Part shown: one piece after another, positions 7,257 to 16,657 of the stretch
Position numbering within the stretch: position 1 is the stretch's first letter
Layout of the letters: every line of letters starts with the position of its first letter
Assembly (NCBI RefSeq): GCF_014207855.1
Contig: NZ_JACHKZ010000018.1
Coordinates: forward strand, 23,398 to 87,397
Length of the DNA: 64,000 bases
Direction: 5' to 3'
Source: Comamonas odontotermitis
Lineage (GTDB): Bacteria; Pseudomonadota; Gammaproteobacteria; Burkholderiales; Burkholderiaceae_C
Translations under genes and position numbers: made by a program
Notes under the pieces: generated by a model
The model's input: only the letters and a program-made list of their open reading frames with translations
Database searches by the model: none
What the model was told of the DNA's origin: nothing

Positions 7257-10112
7257 ATGTCCGACAAAACGCCCCATGCAGAAAAAGCCTCTGCATACCG
7301 TGCAACCCTAAACATGCCCGATACGCCTTTCCCGATGCGCGGCGATCTGCCCAAGCGCGAGCCGGGCTGGGTCAAGGAATGGGAAGACAAGGGTCTATAC
7401 AAGAAGTTGCGCGATGCCCGCCACGGCGCGCCCATGTTCATCCTGCATGACGGCCCGCCCTACGCTAATGGCAAGATCCACATCGGCCATGCGGTCAACA
7501 AGATCCTCAAGGACATGATCGTCAAGAGCCGCCAGCTCGAAGGCTACGACGCGCTGTACGTCCCCGGCTGGGACTGCCACGGCCTGCCGATCGAAAACGC
7601 CATCGAAAAGCTCCATGGCCGCAACCTGCCGCGCGATGAAATGCAGGCCAAGAGCCGCGCCTTTGCCACCGAGCAGATCGAGCAGCAGATGGTGGACTTC
7701 AAGCGCCTGGGCGTACTGGGCGACTGGGATCACCCCTACAAGACCATGAACTACGCCAATGAGGCGCAGGAGTTGCGCGCGCTCAAAAAGGTGATGGAGC
7801 GTGGCTTTGTCTATCGCGGCCTCAAGCCCGTGTACTGGTGCTTCGACTGTGCATCGTCACTCGCCGAGTTCGAGATCGAGTACGCCGACAAGCAAAGCCA
7901 GACGCTGGATGTGATGTTCCCCGCTGCCGAGCCTGCCAAACTGGCCGCAGCATTCGGCCTGGATAAGCTCGACAAGGAAGCCTTCATCGTCATCTGGACG
8001 ACGACGGCCTGGACGATCCCCGCCAACCAGGCGCTCAACGTCAACCCTGACCTGGAATACAGCCTGGTCGATACCGAGCGGGGCCTGCTGCTTGTGGCGT
8101 CTGCCCTGGTCGAGAAATGCCTCGCGCGCTGGAAGCTTGAAGGCAAGGTACTGGCCACCGCCAAGGGCGAAAAGCTGGACCACATGCCCTTCAAGCACCC
8201 CCTGGCGCATGTGGACAAGGGTTTTGACCGCATCTCGCCCGTCTACCTGGCCGAATACGCCACCGCCGACGACGGCACTGGTATCGTGCACTCGGCGCCC
8301 GCTTATGGCGTGGATGACTTCAACTCCTGCATGGGCAACGGCATGGACTACAAGGACATCCTCAACCCCGTGCAAGGCAATGGCGTATACGCAGCCGATC
8401 TGCCCATGTTTGGCGGCCAGCACATCTGGAAGGCCGTGCCCGTCATCATCGATGCACTCAAGGTGGCAAACCGCCTGCTGGACACCACGACCATCACGCA
8501 CAGCTACCCCCATTGCTGGCGCCACAAGACGCCGGTGATCTACCGTGCCGCCGCCCAGTGGTTCATCCGCATGGATGAAGGCGAAGGCGTGTTCACCGAC
8601 CCGGCCCAGAAGCCCGAGAAGACTCTGCGGCAGATCGCGCTCGAAGCCATCGACCACACCAGCTTCTACCCCGAGAACGGGCAGGAACGCCTGCGCGCGA
8701 TGATCGCGGGTCGCCCGGACTGGTGCATCTCGCGCCAGCGCTCCTGGGGCGTGCCGATTCCGTTCTTTCTACATATGGACACGGGCGCTCTGCACCCCCG
8801 CACCATGGAAATCATCGATCAGGCAGCCGCCATGGTCGAAAAAGGCGGTATCGAGGCCTGGAGCCGCGCCACGGCCGAAGAAATTCTGGGCGCCGAGGAC
8901 GCAAAGAACTACACCAAGAGCACCGACATCCTGGAGGTCTGGTTCGACTCGGGCAGCACCTTCTGGCACGTGATGCGCGGCACCCATGCCAACATGCACC
9001 ACGACCAGGGGCCCGAGGCAGACCTGTACCTCGAAGGCCACGACCAGCATCGCGGCTGGTTCCACAGCTCGCTGCTGCTGGCATCTGCCATCTTTGGTCG
9101 TGCGCCCTACCGCGGCCTGCTCACGCACGGCTTTACCGTGGACGGCCAGGGCAAGAAGATGTCCAAGTCGCTGGGCAACACCGTCGCGCCGCAGGATGTG
9201 AGTGGCAAGATGGGGGCCGAAATCATCCGCCTGTGGGTGGCCTCTACCGACTACTCGGGCGACCTGGGTATCGACGACAAAATCCTCGCTCGCGTGGTGG
9301 ATGCGTACCGCCGCATCCGCAATACGCTGCGTTTCCTGCTGGCCAATACCAGCGATTTCGATCCCGCGACCGAAAGCGTTGACTACAAGGACATGCTGGA
9401 GATCGACCAGTATGCTCTGGCGCGCGCAGCCCAGCTGCAGAAGGAAATCATCGGCCACTACCAGGTCTATGAATTCCACCCTGTGGTTACCAAGCTGCAG
9501 CTGTTCTGCTCCGAAGACCTGGGCGGCTTCTACCTGGATGTGCTCAAGGACCGCCTCTACACCACGGCGCCCCAGAGCCTGGCGCGCCGCTCGGCACAGA
9601 CCGCGCTGCACCAGATCACCCAGGCACTGCTGCGCTGGATGGCGCCTTTCCTGTCGTTCACGGCCGAAGAAGCCTGGAAGATCGTGGGCAACAGCGACAC
9701 CATCTTCCTGGAAAAATTCACCGACCTGCCCGAAGGCGACGACGCCCTGCTCACCAAGTGGACCCGCATCCGCGAAATCCGCGACGTGGTCAACAAGGAC
9801 ATCGAGACCGTGCGTGGTGAAGGTAAAGTGGGGGCATCGCTGCAGGCAGAGGTCACCGTGGCAGCCCAGCCTGAAGATCTGGCGCTGCTGCAAACACTGG
9901 CCGATGACCTGAAGTTCGTCTTCATCACGTCCAGCGCCCAAGCCGTGGCAGGCAATGAACTGGCGGTCACCGTCACGCCTTCGGAGCATGCCAAGTGCGA
10001 GCGCTGCTGGCATTACCGCGCCGATGTGGGAGCGAACCCCGAGCACCCGAGCCTGTGCGGCCGTTGCGACAGCAACCTGCATGGCAGTGGTGAAGTACGC
10101 ACCAAGGCATAA
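7257..10112 (+). CDS. ileS: Isoleucyl-tRNA synthetase
   Basis: A 951-residue class I aminoacyl-tRNA synthetase that charges tRNA-Ile and edits mischarged valine. HIGH is at residues 75-78, KMSKS at about 634-638. The editing (CP1) domain lies between them, with [14 protein letters not shown] and the [12 protein letters not shown] segment. The C-terminal zinc finger has CERCWHY and CGRCDSN cysteine pairs, as in the bacterial zinc-containing IleRS type. The ATG at 7257 is preceded by GAAGG at the right distance, so it is chosen over the TTG at 7245. It lies between ribF and lspA; an lspA partner is typical because both follow ribF in many Proteobacteria. Confidence 0.98.
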   Translation: MSDKTPHAEKASAYRATLNMPDTPFPMRGDLPKREPGWVKEWEDKGLYKKLRDARHGAPMFILHDGPPYANGKIHIGHAVNKILKDMIVKSRQLEGYDALYVPGWDCHGLPIENAIEKLHGRNLPRDEMQAKSRAFATEQIEQQMVDFKRLGVLGDWDHPYKTMNYANEAQELRALKKVMERGFVYRGLKPVYWCFDCASSLAEFEIEYADKQSQTLDVMFPAAEPAKLAAAFGLDKLDKEAFIVIWTTTAWTIPANQALNVNPDLEYSLVDTERGLLLVASALVEKCLARWKLEGKVLATAKGEKLDHMPFKHPLAHVDKGFDRISPVYLAEYATADDGTGIVHSAPAYGVDDFNSCMGNGMDYKDILNPVQGNGVYAADLPMFGGQHIWKAVPVIIDALKVANRLLDTTTITHSYPHCWRHKTPVIYRAAAQWFIRMDEGEGVFTDPAQKPEKTLRQIALEAIDHTSFYPENGQERLRAMIAGRPDWCISRQRSWGVPIPFFLHMDTGALHPRTMEIIDQAAAMVEKGGIEAWSRATAEEILGAEDAKNYTKSTDILEVWFDSGSTFWHVMRGTHANMHHDQGPEADLYLEGHDQHRGWFHSSLLLASAIFGRAPYRGLLTHGFTVDGQGKKMSKSLGNTVAPQDVSGKMGAEIIRLWVASTDYSGDLGIDDKILARVVDAYRRIRNTLRFLLANTSDFDPATESVDYKDMLEIDQYALARAAQLQKEIIGHYQVYEFHPVVTKLQLFCSEDLGGFYLDVLKDRLYTTAPQSLARRSAQTALHQITQALLRWMAPFLSFTAEEAWKIVGNSDTIFLEKFTDLPEGDDALLTKWTRIREIRDVVNKDIETVRGEGKVGASLQAEVTVAAQPEDLALLQTLADDLKFVFITSSAQAVAGNELAVTVTPSEHAKCERCWHYRADVGANPEHPSLCGRCDSNLHGSGEVRTKA

Positions 10113-10180
10113 ACGCCTTGCTGCAAAAAAAGTGAGTTGTTTGCGCCTGCTCGCCAATATTCTCCATATCAAACGATTTT

Positions 10181-10219
10181 GAAAATATTGCACAGCAAGC
10201 GCTGACAGCTATCAAAACC
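10181..10219 (-). repeat. ATAGC/GCGC dispersed repeat, copy 2
   Basis: Read on the minus strand: TTTTGATAGCTGTCAGCGC, then CTTGC and an AT-rich tail. It fills most of the ileS-lspA gap and ends 18 bases before the lspA start codon. Confidence 0.5.
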
Positions 10220-10236
10220 ATTGCACCCAAAGTGAC

Positions 10237-10740
10237 ATGAGCAACAAGCAGATGACGGGAAAACGCGCTTTCGCGCTGTGGCTGGCCCTGGCCGCCGTGC
10301 TGTTCTGGCTGGACCAGTGGAGCAAGGAATGGATTCTGTCCCACTACCAGCTGGGCGAATACACCACCATCACCAGCTTTTTCAATATCGTACGTGCACA
10401 CAACCCTGGTGCGGCATTCTCATTTCTCGCCACCGCTGGCGGCTGGCAGCGCTGGCTGTTCACCGGCATCGGCGTCGTAGTGGGCGTCGTCATTGCATGG
10501 CAACTGTACAAATACAGCCATAAAACGCTGTTCTGCTTGTCACTCAGCTGCATTCTGGGCGGTGCCATTGGCAATGTGGTTGACCGCATGCGCCACGGCT
10601 ACGTGGTGGACATGCTCGACTTCCACTGGGCGGGCAGCCACTTTCCCGCCTTCAACCTGGCCGATACCGCCATCACCATTGGCGCCATTCTGCTGATTCT
10701 GGATGAATTGCTGCGCATGAAGCGCGGAGACACAGCCTAA
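10237..10740 (+). CDS. lspA: Signal peptidase II (prolipoprotein signal peptidase)
   Basis: A 167-residue inner-membrane aspartyl protease that removes signal peptides from diacylglyceryl-modified prolipoproteins. Four hydrophobic segments are visible (about residues 12-30, 62-90, 95-115 and 138-160). The catalytic aspartates are Asp125 in GYVVDMLDF and Asp143 in FNLADTAI, and the conserved GNVVDR motif precedes them. Last gene of ribF-ileS-lspA, followed by an intrinsic terminator. LolB, which handles the mature lipoproteins, is encoded at 24.0 kb. Confidence 0.97.
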   Translation: MSNKQMTGKRAFALWLALAAVLFWLDQWSKEWILSHYQLGEYTTITSFFNIVRAHNPGAAFSFLATAGGWQRWLFTGIGVVVGVVIAWQLYKYSHKTLFCLSLSCILGGAIGNVVDRMRHGYVVDMLDFHWAGSHFPAFNLADTAITIGAILLILDELLRMKRGDTA

Positions 10741-10776
10741 AGACTTGGCCGCGCGCACCTCGCCGCACCCGCATTC

Positions 10777-10810
10777 AAAACCGCCCTCGCCCAACGATGG
10801 CGGTTTTTTT
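10777..10810 (+). terminator. Intrinsic terminator after lspA
   Basis: Eight-base stem (aaaccgcc and ggcggttt) with a 13-base loop and a run of seven T. It closes the ribF-ileS-lspA unit. The following 200 bases to the next gene contain no ORF I can support. Confidence 0.8.
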
Positions 10811-11007
10811 ACATCTGCTGTCCTCGCAAAAAGCCACCCAGCGGCCCTCTGCGCCCTCAACTGCGAGAGCCAGTCGCTATCCAGGTAAAACGGCCGATCT
10901 GCAGCTGCGGTTGCAAGCGCATTGTCAAAAACAAAGAAAAATGACTGCTATGGCGTACGCCCTACAACAATTTGCTGCTATCAGGGGTATAGTGTTCGGT
11001 TCGCTTT

Positions 11008-12669
11008 ATGAAACACCTGCTCAATCTTCTTGCCGCCATTGCGCTGCTGGTCTGGGGGTCTCATATGGTGCGCACAGGGGTGTTGCGCGTCTTTGGCGCC
11101 AACCTCCGCAACCTGCTCGCGCGCAGTATGAGCAACCGTTTCACCGCCATGCTTTCGGGCATCGGGGTGACCGCACTTGTGCAATCGAGCACCGCCACCT
11201 CGCTGATGACTGCCTCCTTCGTAGGGCAAGGCATGATTCCGCTCACCGCTGCCCTGGCCGTGATGCGGGGAGCCGACGTGGGCACCGCCTTGATGGCTGT
11301 GCTGTTCTCCACTGACTTGTCGTGGCTGTCGCCGCTGCTCATCTTCATGGGGGTGGTGCTATTCATCTCCAAGCAGGATTCCACCGCTGGCCGTGTGGGG
11401 CGCGTCTTCATTGGCCTGGGCCTCATGCTGCTCGCGCTGCGCCTGATTGTGGAGGCGACGGAGCCGCTATTGGCATCCGAAGCCGTGCGCACCTTGCTCG
11501 TCAGCGTCAAGAGCGACTTCTTCATGGAGCTGCTGCTGGGCGCCATTCTGGCCATCGTCGCCTACTCCAGCCTGGCCATCGTGCTCCTGATTGCCGCCAT
11601 GGCCGCCTCGGGCGCCATCACGGCCGACATGTCGCTGGGCCTGGTACTGGGCGCCAATCTGGGCAGCGGCGTGCTCGCCGTGCTGCAAACCGCCAAGTCG
11701 TCCATCGAAGTGCGCCAAGTCACCGTAGGCAACCTCATCTTCAAGATCCTGGGCATTGCCATCGTCGCGCCATTCTCCGGCCTGTGGACAATCTACGCCG
11801 CGCCCTATATCAATGATGCCGGGCGTTCGGCCGTTCTGTTCCACCTCGCTTTCAACATTCTCAATAGCCTGGGCTTCATCTGGTTCACCGGCATCATCAG
11901 CGACTGGATGCGCAAGCTGCTGCCCAAGGAAGACGCCGCCAAGAGTGGCCCGCAACGCCCGCGCCATCTGGATCCATCTGCGCTGTCCACACCCTCTCTT
12001 GCCATATCGTGCGCGGCCCGCGAAGCGCTGCACCAGGCAGACGTTGTCGAATCCATGCTGATCGGCCTGCACAACGTGGTGCAGACCGACAACCAGCAGC
12101 TCTCGCAAGACCTGCGCAAGCTCGACGACACCGTCGATGAACTGTACTCGGCCATCAAGTACTACATGACCAAGATCTCGCGCGCCGAACTGGACGAGCG
12201 CGAAAGCCAACGCTGGACAGAAATCATCAATTTCACCATCAACATGGAGCAGATCGGCGACATCATCGAACGCGTGCTCACCGATGTGGAAAACAAGAAA
12301 ATCAAGAAGCGCCGCCAGTTCAGCAAGGCGGGTATGGAAGAGATCAACGAACTGCACGCCCACCTGCTGGACAACCTGCGCCTGGCGATGAGCGTTTTCC
12401 TGACCGGCAACGTGCGAGATGCGCAAAAACTGCTGGAAGAAAAGGCGCGCTTTCGTGATCTGGAGCTGGCCTACTCTGCGTCACACCTGGAGCGCCTGTC
12501 GCACAACACTGTGCAAAGCATCGAAACCAGCTCGCTGCACATTGACCTCATCAGCGATCTGAAACGCATCAACTCCCTGCTGTGCTCGGTGGCCTACCCC
12601 ATTTTGGAATCCGCCGGCGCCCTGGCCCACAGCCGCCTCAAGGACGACCCCGAGCCCACGCGCCACTGA
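11008..12669 (+). CDS. Na/Pi cotransporter family protein with PhoU-like C-terminus
   Basis: A 553-residue membrane protein. The first 300 residues hold two inverted repeats of the NptA/PNaS type, each with a glutamine-serine-serine signature (ALVQSSTATSLMTASF near residue 52, and a second polar repeat near residue 190). Residues of about 330-540 are soluble, helical and PhoU-like. The family couples sodium to phosphate movement across the inner membrane, and the PhoU-like tail probably controls it. It stands alone between the lspA terminator and tRNA-Ser. A phosphate-sensing role fits but no clear Pho box is seen upstream. Transport direction is not decided by sequence. Confidence 0.88.
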   Translation: MKHLLNLLAAIALLVWGSHMVRTGVLRVFGANLRNLLARSMSNRFTAMLSGIGVTALVQSSTATSLMTASFVGQGMIPLTAALAVMRGADVGTALMAVLFSTDLSWLSPLLIFMGVVLFISKQDSTAGRVGRVFIGLGLMLLALRLIVEATEPLLASEAVRTLLVSVKSDFFMELLLGAILAIVAYSSLAIVLLIAAMAASGAITADMSLGLVLGANLGSGVLAVLQTAKSSIEVRQVTVGNLIFKILGIAIVAPFSGLWTIYAAPYINDAGRSAVLFHLAFNILNSLGFIWFTGIISDWMRKLLPKEDAAKSGPQRPRHLDPSALSTPSLAISCAAREALHQADVVESMLIGLHNVVQTDNQQLSQDLRKLDDTVDELYSAIKYYMTKISRAELDERESQRWTEIINFTINMEQIGDIIERVLTDVENKKIKKRRQFSKAGMEEINELHAHLLDNLRLAMSVFLTGNVRDAQKLLEEKARFRDLELAYSASHLERLSHNTVQSIETSSLHIDLISDLKRINSLLCSVAYPILESAGALAHSRLKDDPEPTRH

Positions 12670-12718
12670 CGGGAGGTCAGTTGCCAGAGTCAATCCTGGA
12701 AGCAAGGCCGATTTGGCA

Positions 12719-12724
12719 TACAAT
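12719..12724 (+). promoter_or_regulatory. Possible -10 element of tRNA-Ser
   Basis: TACAAT lies 40 bases before the tRNA-Ser 5' end, a fitting distance for a precursor with a short leader. The matching -35 is poor (CTGGAA at 17 bases), so this is tentative. Confidence 0.35.
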
Positions 12725-12764
12725 GCCAGCTGTTTTCTGCGCCCCACTCGCGCAGCAATGACAA

Positions 12765-12854
12765 GGAAGCGTGGCAGAGTGGTTGAATGCACCGGTCTTG
12801 AAAACCGGCGATGGTGAAAGCCATCCGTGAGTTCGAATCTCACCGCTTCCGCCA
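12765..12854 (+). tRNA. tRNA-Ser (anticodon TGA)
   Basis: A 90-base class II tRNA with encoded CCA end. The acceptor stem ggaagcg pairs with cgcttcc, discriminator G. The anticodon loop cttgaaa sits between ccggt and accgg, giving TGA. The long variable arm (gatggtgaaagccatc) is the serine hallmark. The T arm contains gttcgaatc. Confidence 0.97.
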
Positions 12855-12864
12855 GAAATTTGAA

Positions 12865-12901
12865 AAAAGCACTCGGCTTGCAACAGCGGCGAGTGCTTTT
12901 T
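12865..12901 (+). terminator. Intrinsic terminator after tRNA-Ser
   Basis: Eleven-base stem (aaaagcactcg and cgagtgctttt) with a 14-base loop, ending in a T run. It also serves the convergent dioxygenase gene through its A run. Confidence 0.8.
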
Positions 12902-12936
12902 GCATTTCTATAGCCTCCGAGAAGACTTGCTCCCTC

Positions 12937-13827
12937 TCAAGCGCCAAACTGCAGACAACGCATGCTAAGCGTGCCGCTCTGAAACCCCTCGTACATCTGC
13001 ATGGGTGCAGCGCTGCCCTGTGCCGCTCCAAGTGCGTACAGCAAAGGCCAGTAATGATCTGGTGTAGGCACTGCCATCTTGGCGGAAGCCTGCAACTGCT
13101 GGTAATTCAGCAGCGCCTGATCATCGCGTGCCAGCAAAGCCTTCTTGACAACATCATCGAACTGCTGCGCCCAGTCGCGCGCCGCCATCAGGCCTTCAGG
13201 AGCGCCCCGCACCGTTGCCCGCAGGTTGTGCACGATATTGCCACTGCCGATGATCAGCACCCCCTTTTCACGCAGGGCGGCCAGTTCGCGCCCCACGGCG
13301 TAGTGGTACGCAGCGGGCTGGTCGTAATCGATCGACACCTGGAACACCGGCACATCTGCCTGGGGGAACAGATGATGCAGCACCGTCCAAGTGCCGTGGT
13401 CCAATCCCCACTGATCCGTCAGCTGGGCCTTGCCCGTGCGTACCAATGCAGCAGCTTCGGCAGCCATGGCGGGGTGGCCCGGGGCGGGGTACTGCATCTC
13501 CTGCAAGGCAGCAGGAAAGCCTGAAAAATCATGAATGGTGCGTGGCTTTTCGTTGACAGTAACCCCCGTGGAGCCGCGCGTCAGCCAATGGGCGGACACC
13601 ACCAGAATAGCGGCGGGTTTTGCCAGCTTGCTGCCCCAGCTAGACAGCGTATGGGTAAAGGTATTGCTGCTGACCGCATTCATCGGACTGCCATGACCAA
13701 TGAACAACACTGGCATTTTGCCGGCAGGCACGGGCGCACTGCGCGCCAAAGCCTCGCTCAAAGGCGTCAGCCCGGCCATGACAGCACCAAGGCTGCCAGA
13801 CAACAGAAGAGAACGGCGGGAGTACAT
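12937..13827 (-). CDS. DODA-type extradiol aromatic-ring dioxygenase (YgiD-like), exported
   Basis: A 296-residue protein. It starts with SRRSLLLSGSLGAVMAGL, a twin-arginine-like signal peptide, and continues with the LigB/DODA fold. Metal-binding candidates are His in FIGHGSPMNA, His in VVSAHW, His in DHGTW and His in IVHNL, with the TPDHYWPLLY motif near the C-terminus. Relatives cleave catecholic rings such as L-DOPA between positions 4 and 5 with one divalent metal. The signal peptide is a twist, since E. coli YgiD lacks one, and suggests a periplasmic enzyme. The ATG at 13827 was chosen because the signal peptide begins there. The physiological substrate is unknown. Confidence 0.85.
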   Translation of the reverse strand: MYSRRSLLLSGSLGAVMAGLTPLSEALARSAPVPAGKMPVLFIGHGSPMNAVSSNTFTHTLSSWGSKLAKPAAILVVSAHWLTRGSTGVTVNEKPRTIHDFSGFPAALQEMQYPAPGHPAMAAEAAALVRTGKAQLTDQWGLDHGTWTVLHHLFPQADVPVFQVSIDYDQPAAYHYAVGRELAALREKGVLIIGSGNIVHNLRATVRGAPEGLMAARDWAQQFDDVVKKALLARDDQALLNYQQLQASAKMAVPTPDHYWPLLYALGAAQGSAAPMQMYEGFQSGTLSMRCLQFGA

Positions 13828-13890
13828 AGAAAAGGAAAGTAGCAGACGGCCCCGGTCAGAGCCAGGGCTGCGATGCAAGTTCCCGCCCCA

Positions 13891-13921
13891 AAAAACAAAA
13901 GGCCTGCCACTGGCAAGCCTT
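13891..13921 (-). terminator. Intrinsic terminator after the CAT tRNA
   Basis: On the minus strand an 11-base stem with one mismatch (AAGGCTTGCCA and TGGCAGGCCTT) and a one-base loop is followed by TTTTGTTTTTT. It ends transcripts of the tRNA and possibly hrcA before the dioxygenase gene. Confidence 0.7.
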
Positions 13922-13945
13922 GTTCTTCTCCCAGGCAGCGGTCAC

Positions 13946-14022
13946 TGGTAGGGCGTGACAGACTTGAACTGTCGACCAAAGGATTATGAGTCCTCTGCTC
14001 TAACCAACTGAGCTAACGCCCC
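13946..14022 (-). tRNA. tRNA with CAT anticodon (elongator Met or Ile2)
   Basis: A 77-base tRNA with encoded CCA. Acceptor stem GGGGCGT pairs with ACGCCCT (first pair G-U), discriminator A. The anticodon loop CTCATAA gives CAT. The variable loop and T arm (TTTGGTCG, then GTTCAAGTC) look more like E. coli tRNA-Ile2, whose C34 is changed to lysidine by TilS, than like elongator tRNA-Met (GGTTCGAATCC). The acceptor C4-G69 pair that helps E. coli TilS recognise Ile2 is G4-C69 here, so identity stays open. Confidence 0.9.
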
Positions 14023-14063
14023 AGCACCACCACCCTTGCAGGTGAAGCTAGGCATTCTAGCGT

Positions 14064-15065
14064 CTATTTGGAATGGCTCAGCGCGTTGGAAACCAGCTTT
14101 GAGGTGATTCCAACAATCTGGATCATCTTTTCATACGGCATGCGCTTGGGGCCAATCACCCCCAGAGTGCCTACAATCTTGCCGTTGACTTGGTAAGGCG
14201 TGCTCACCACCGACAGCTCCTGCACCGGCAGAATCTGGCTTTCGCCGCCGATATAGATCTGCACGCCTTCGGCACGGTTGGAACTCTCGAGCAGATGCAG
14301 AATCTGCGTTTTCTGCTCAAACAGGTCAAACGCGCGGCGCAGATTGGTCATGTCGTTGCTGAAATCGCTGACGGCCAGCAGATTGCGCTCGCCAGCAATG
14401 ACCAGCTCGTCCTGCGCCTGGTCCTCATCCGCCCCGACATGAACCGCTGCCAGCATCAGTGCGCCAATCTCGTCGCGCAGCTTTTCCACCTCTTTGCGCA
14501 ACAGCTGGCGCACCTGGTCAATCGCCAGGCCCGCATAGTGTGCGTTCAGGTAGTTGGCCGTCTCGATCAGCTGGCTTTGCGAGTAATCGGATTCGGTAAA
14601 GATCACGCGGTTCTGCACATCGCCATCAGGCGAGACCAGAATCACCAGAATGCGCTTTTCAGACAACCGCAAGAATTCGATATGCCGAAAGGATGAGCTT
14701 TTGCGCGGCGCCTGCACCACGCCCACAAACTGAGACAGATCGGAGAGCACGCCAGCGGCACTCGCAATCACCTTTTGAGGCTGTTCAGGCGCAATCTCCG
14801 CCGATACCACCTGATCCTGTTCGACCGTCAGCATCGTGTCGACAAACAAGCGGTAGCCCTTCGCAGTAGGCACCCGGCCAGCAGAGGTGTGGGGGCTGGC
14901 GATCAGGCCCAATCCCTCCAGATCAGCCATCACATTGCGGATGGTGGCAGAAGACAGATCGAGGCCAGACGCCTGCGTGAGCGCACGCGACCCCACCGGG
15001 TGGCCATCCGCTATGTAGCGTTCCACCAGGGTTTTCAGCAACAACCGGGCGCGATCATCGAGCAT
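14064..15065 (-). CDS. hrcA: Heat-inducible transcription repressor HrcA
   Basis: A 333-residue repressor. The N-terminal winged helix (residues of about 1-75) has [18 protein letters not shown] and the [12 protein letters not shown] segment with [15 protein letters not shown]-like dimerisation domain follows. HrcA binds CIRCE elements upstream of chaperone genes and needs GroEL to fold. No CIRCE sequence is present in the window, so it is not visibly autoregulated. In related genomes I would expect nadK to be the divergent neighbour; here it is 1.6 kb away across an insert of two orphan genes. Confidence 0.96.
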   Translation of the reverse strand: MLDDRARLLLKTLVERYIADGHPVGSRALTQASGLDLSSATIRNVMADLEGLGLIASPHTSAGRVPTAKGYRLFVDTMLTVEQDQVVSAEIAPEQPQKVIASAAGVLSDLSQFVGVVQAPRKSSSFRHIEFLRLSEKRILVILVSPDGDVQNRVIFTESDYSQSQLIETANYLNAHYAGLAIDQVRQLLRKEVEKLRDEIGALMLAAVHVGADEDQAQDELVIAGERNLLAVSDFSNDMTNLRRAFDLFEQKTQILHLLESSNRAEGVQIYIGGESQILPVQELSVVSTPYQVNGKIVGTLGVIGPKRMPYEKMIQIVGITSKLVSNALSHSK

Positions 15066-15307
15066 GGGGGCATTTTACTTGTGTAATTTAGTCACCAATC
15101 TGCCACGTTACACACTCATTTGATGCCCGAGATCGGCGATGAACGGCCATCTAGTCATTGGTCTTCTGTCCTCACCAAAGGCCTAGATCAAAATTTTTAG
15201 GTTTTTCTAAACACTGCAACATCCAATTCACCTGTCGAACCGCAAGCTCATACAGTTAGGTGAACTAGACATGACCGTTGCATGTCTTCTACATCTAGTC
15301 AGCCATC

Positions 15308-15778
15308 ATGAGACCACTGCAATCTGATCGCTTGCCGAGCAAGGCTCGAATGATCTTCGTTCTGTCTGTTTGCGGGGTTGGATATGCCACTCTTGAACTG
15401 CTGGGCGTCATTCAGATGAAGGATGTTTCCGCTGCCACCAAGCTCTTGCTTACTCGATTGGGAGTCTTATTCGCTTATGTGGGTGCGCTGCTGGCAGGCC
15501 TACAGTTCTACTGGGACGCACGAGCGGAACGCATCGCCGCAGAGGCCGAACAGAAGAGAAACCGCGCACAACGTGACAACGATCTTCTCCGGAGCCTTGG
15601 CGACGAGTTGCAGAAGGAGTATCAGGCAATACTCGACCGCAACGACACAGAAGCTCGATTGGCCGAAGCTGAGCTGAAAGGCACCTCCCTCTATCTCCGA
15701 AACAAGAACTGGCTTGGGAAGGTCGCGCTAGTTGGCGTATTTCTGGGGGCGGTTCTGCAAATTATGGGCTCGACCTGA
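15308..15778 (+). CDS. Hypothetical membrane protein with coiled coil
   Basis: A 156-residue protein I do not recognise. Three hydrophobic segments are visible at about residues 14-35, 46-67 and 137-153. Between the second and third lies a charged helix rich in Glu, Arg, Ala and Gln (RAERIAAEAEQKRNRAQRDN onward, residues 70-125), probably a coiled coil. Topology would be two N-terminal helices, a cytoplasmic coil and a C-terminal helix. Codon use is less G+C-biased at third positions than in hrcA or nadK. It has no operon partner apart from the exported protein gene 183 bases downstream. Both lie in the hrcA-nadK insert. Confidence 0.6.
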   Translation: MRPLQSDRLPSKARMIFVLSVCGVGYATLELLGVIQMKDVSAATKLLLTRLGVLFAYVGALLAGLQFYWDARAERIAAEAEQKRNRAQRDNDLLRSLGDELQKEYQAILDRNDTEARLAEAELKGTSLYLRNKNWLGKVALVGVFLGAVLQIMGST

Positions 15779-15961
15779 TGGCCAATCCTTCCATCGAGAG
15801 GACATTGAGCGGCCGCGTATCCATAAATCGCCATAGTCAAATTCAGATACCGAACACACAAACGGTCAAAAGCCGCGATGCATCCCCGAAAGCGGTGCCC
15901 CTTTCTGGGTTTTTCGCCCTGTCTATGGATAATGCGATGAAAATATAACAACTGAATAGAC

Positions 15962-16432
15962 ATGAAGCCATTGGCACACATTCTTATCGTTTTAGCAGGA
16001 TGGGCGACGTCGCCTGTGCAAGCGCAGGAGGTCTACCGATGCGGAAACACCTATTCACATGAGCCATGCAAAGGAGCGAAGGTCGTAGACACGGCACCAG
16101 CAATTACTGACCCCCAAGGCCCTAAAACCAAGTTAATTTACCTGTGCAAGCGACCAGACAAGAGCGAGTTATGGTGGATTCACGAAGAGTGTTCACGCCG
16201 CAGCTGGACAGTGGTCGATAGCGTGCGTGTGCCAGCTGATATTTCATGGGACGAACAGGTGGAAGTAGCGAGGCAAAAGAGGTCTGAAAATAGCTACCGC
16301 CCAACCGTCAGGCCCAGCTACAACAGCGCAGCAAGCAGCAGTAACAGTTCGGAATGTGACGCACTCACTAGACGGGTGAACGAACTCGACAGCATGGCAA
16401 GAGCCGGAGGAACAGCCCAACGGATGGAGTAG
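15962..16432 (+). pseudogene. DUF4124-like exported protein, truncated by an amber codon
   Basis: A 156-residue reading frame with a signal peptide (MKPLAHILIVLAGWATSPVQ, cleavage near AQA). After it comes a DUF4124-like start, VYRCGNTYSHEPCKGAKVVD, with paired cysteines. The frame stops at TAG (16430-16432). It then continues in phase for 17 codons to a second TAG at 16484, reading IRQERQSTRDRQFQIGC. That tail has the charged helix and terminal cysteine I expect for the family C-terminus. The simplest reading is a single nonsense change of TGG or CAG. The protein may still be made, 18 residues short. Function of the family is unknown. Confidence 0.65.
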
Positions 16433-16657
16433 ATTCGGCAAGAAAGGCAAAGCACGAGGGACAGGCAGTTTCAAATAGGATGCTAGCCCTTGAGACTTAG
16501 GTTCACGCGATGGCAGCAACCAGGATTTGGAATGGGCAACCACATGTCGGATGACAAGTTGCTGTGTCGCCCTCGGCTATCCTCCGAATCACCGCTCCAG
16601 GGCTGCGGCCAAACGAGCGTCGATGCGGGAAGCCCCAATTAATGATGTAATTTGCGT
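16433..16657. other. Gap before nadK: readthrough tail and upstream region
   Basis: The first 54 bases are the displaced tail of the DUF4124-like gene. The remaining 170 bases hold no supported gene. An 8-base tgtaattt at 16646-16653, next to nadK, repeats the tgtaattt at 15082-15089 next to hrcA, so the two copies bracket the insert. Confidence 0.4.

Noticed and set aside
15066..15307. CIRCE element upstream of hrcA
   Set aside because: No TTAGCACTC-N9-GAGTGCTAA-like sequence; only a partial CACTC/GAG resemblance.
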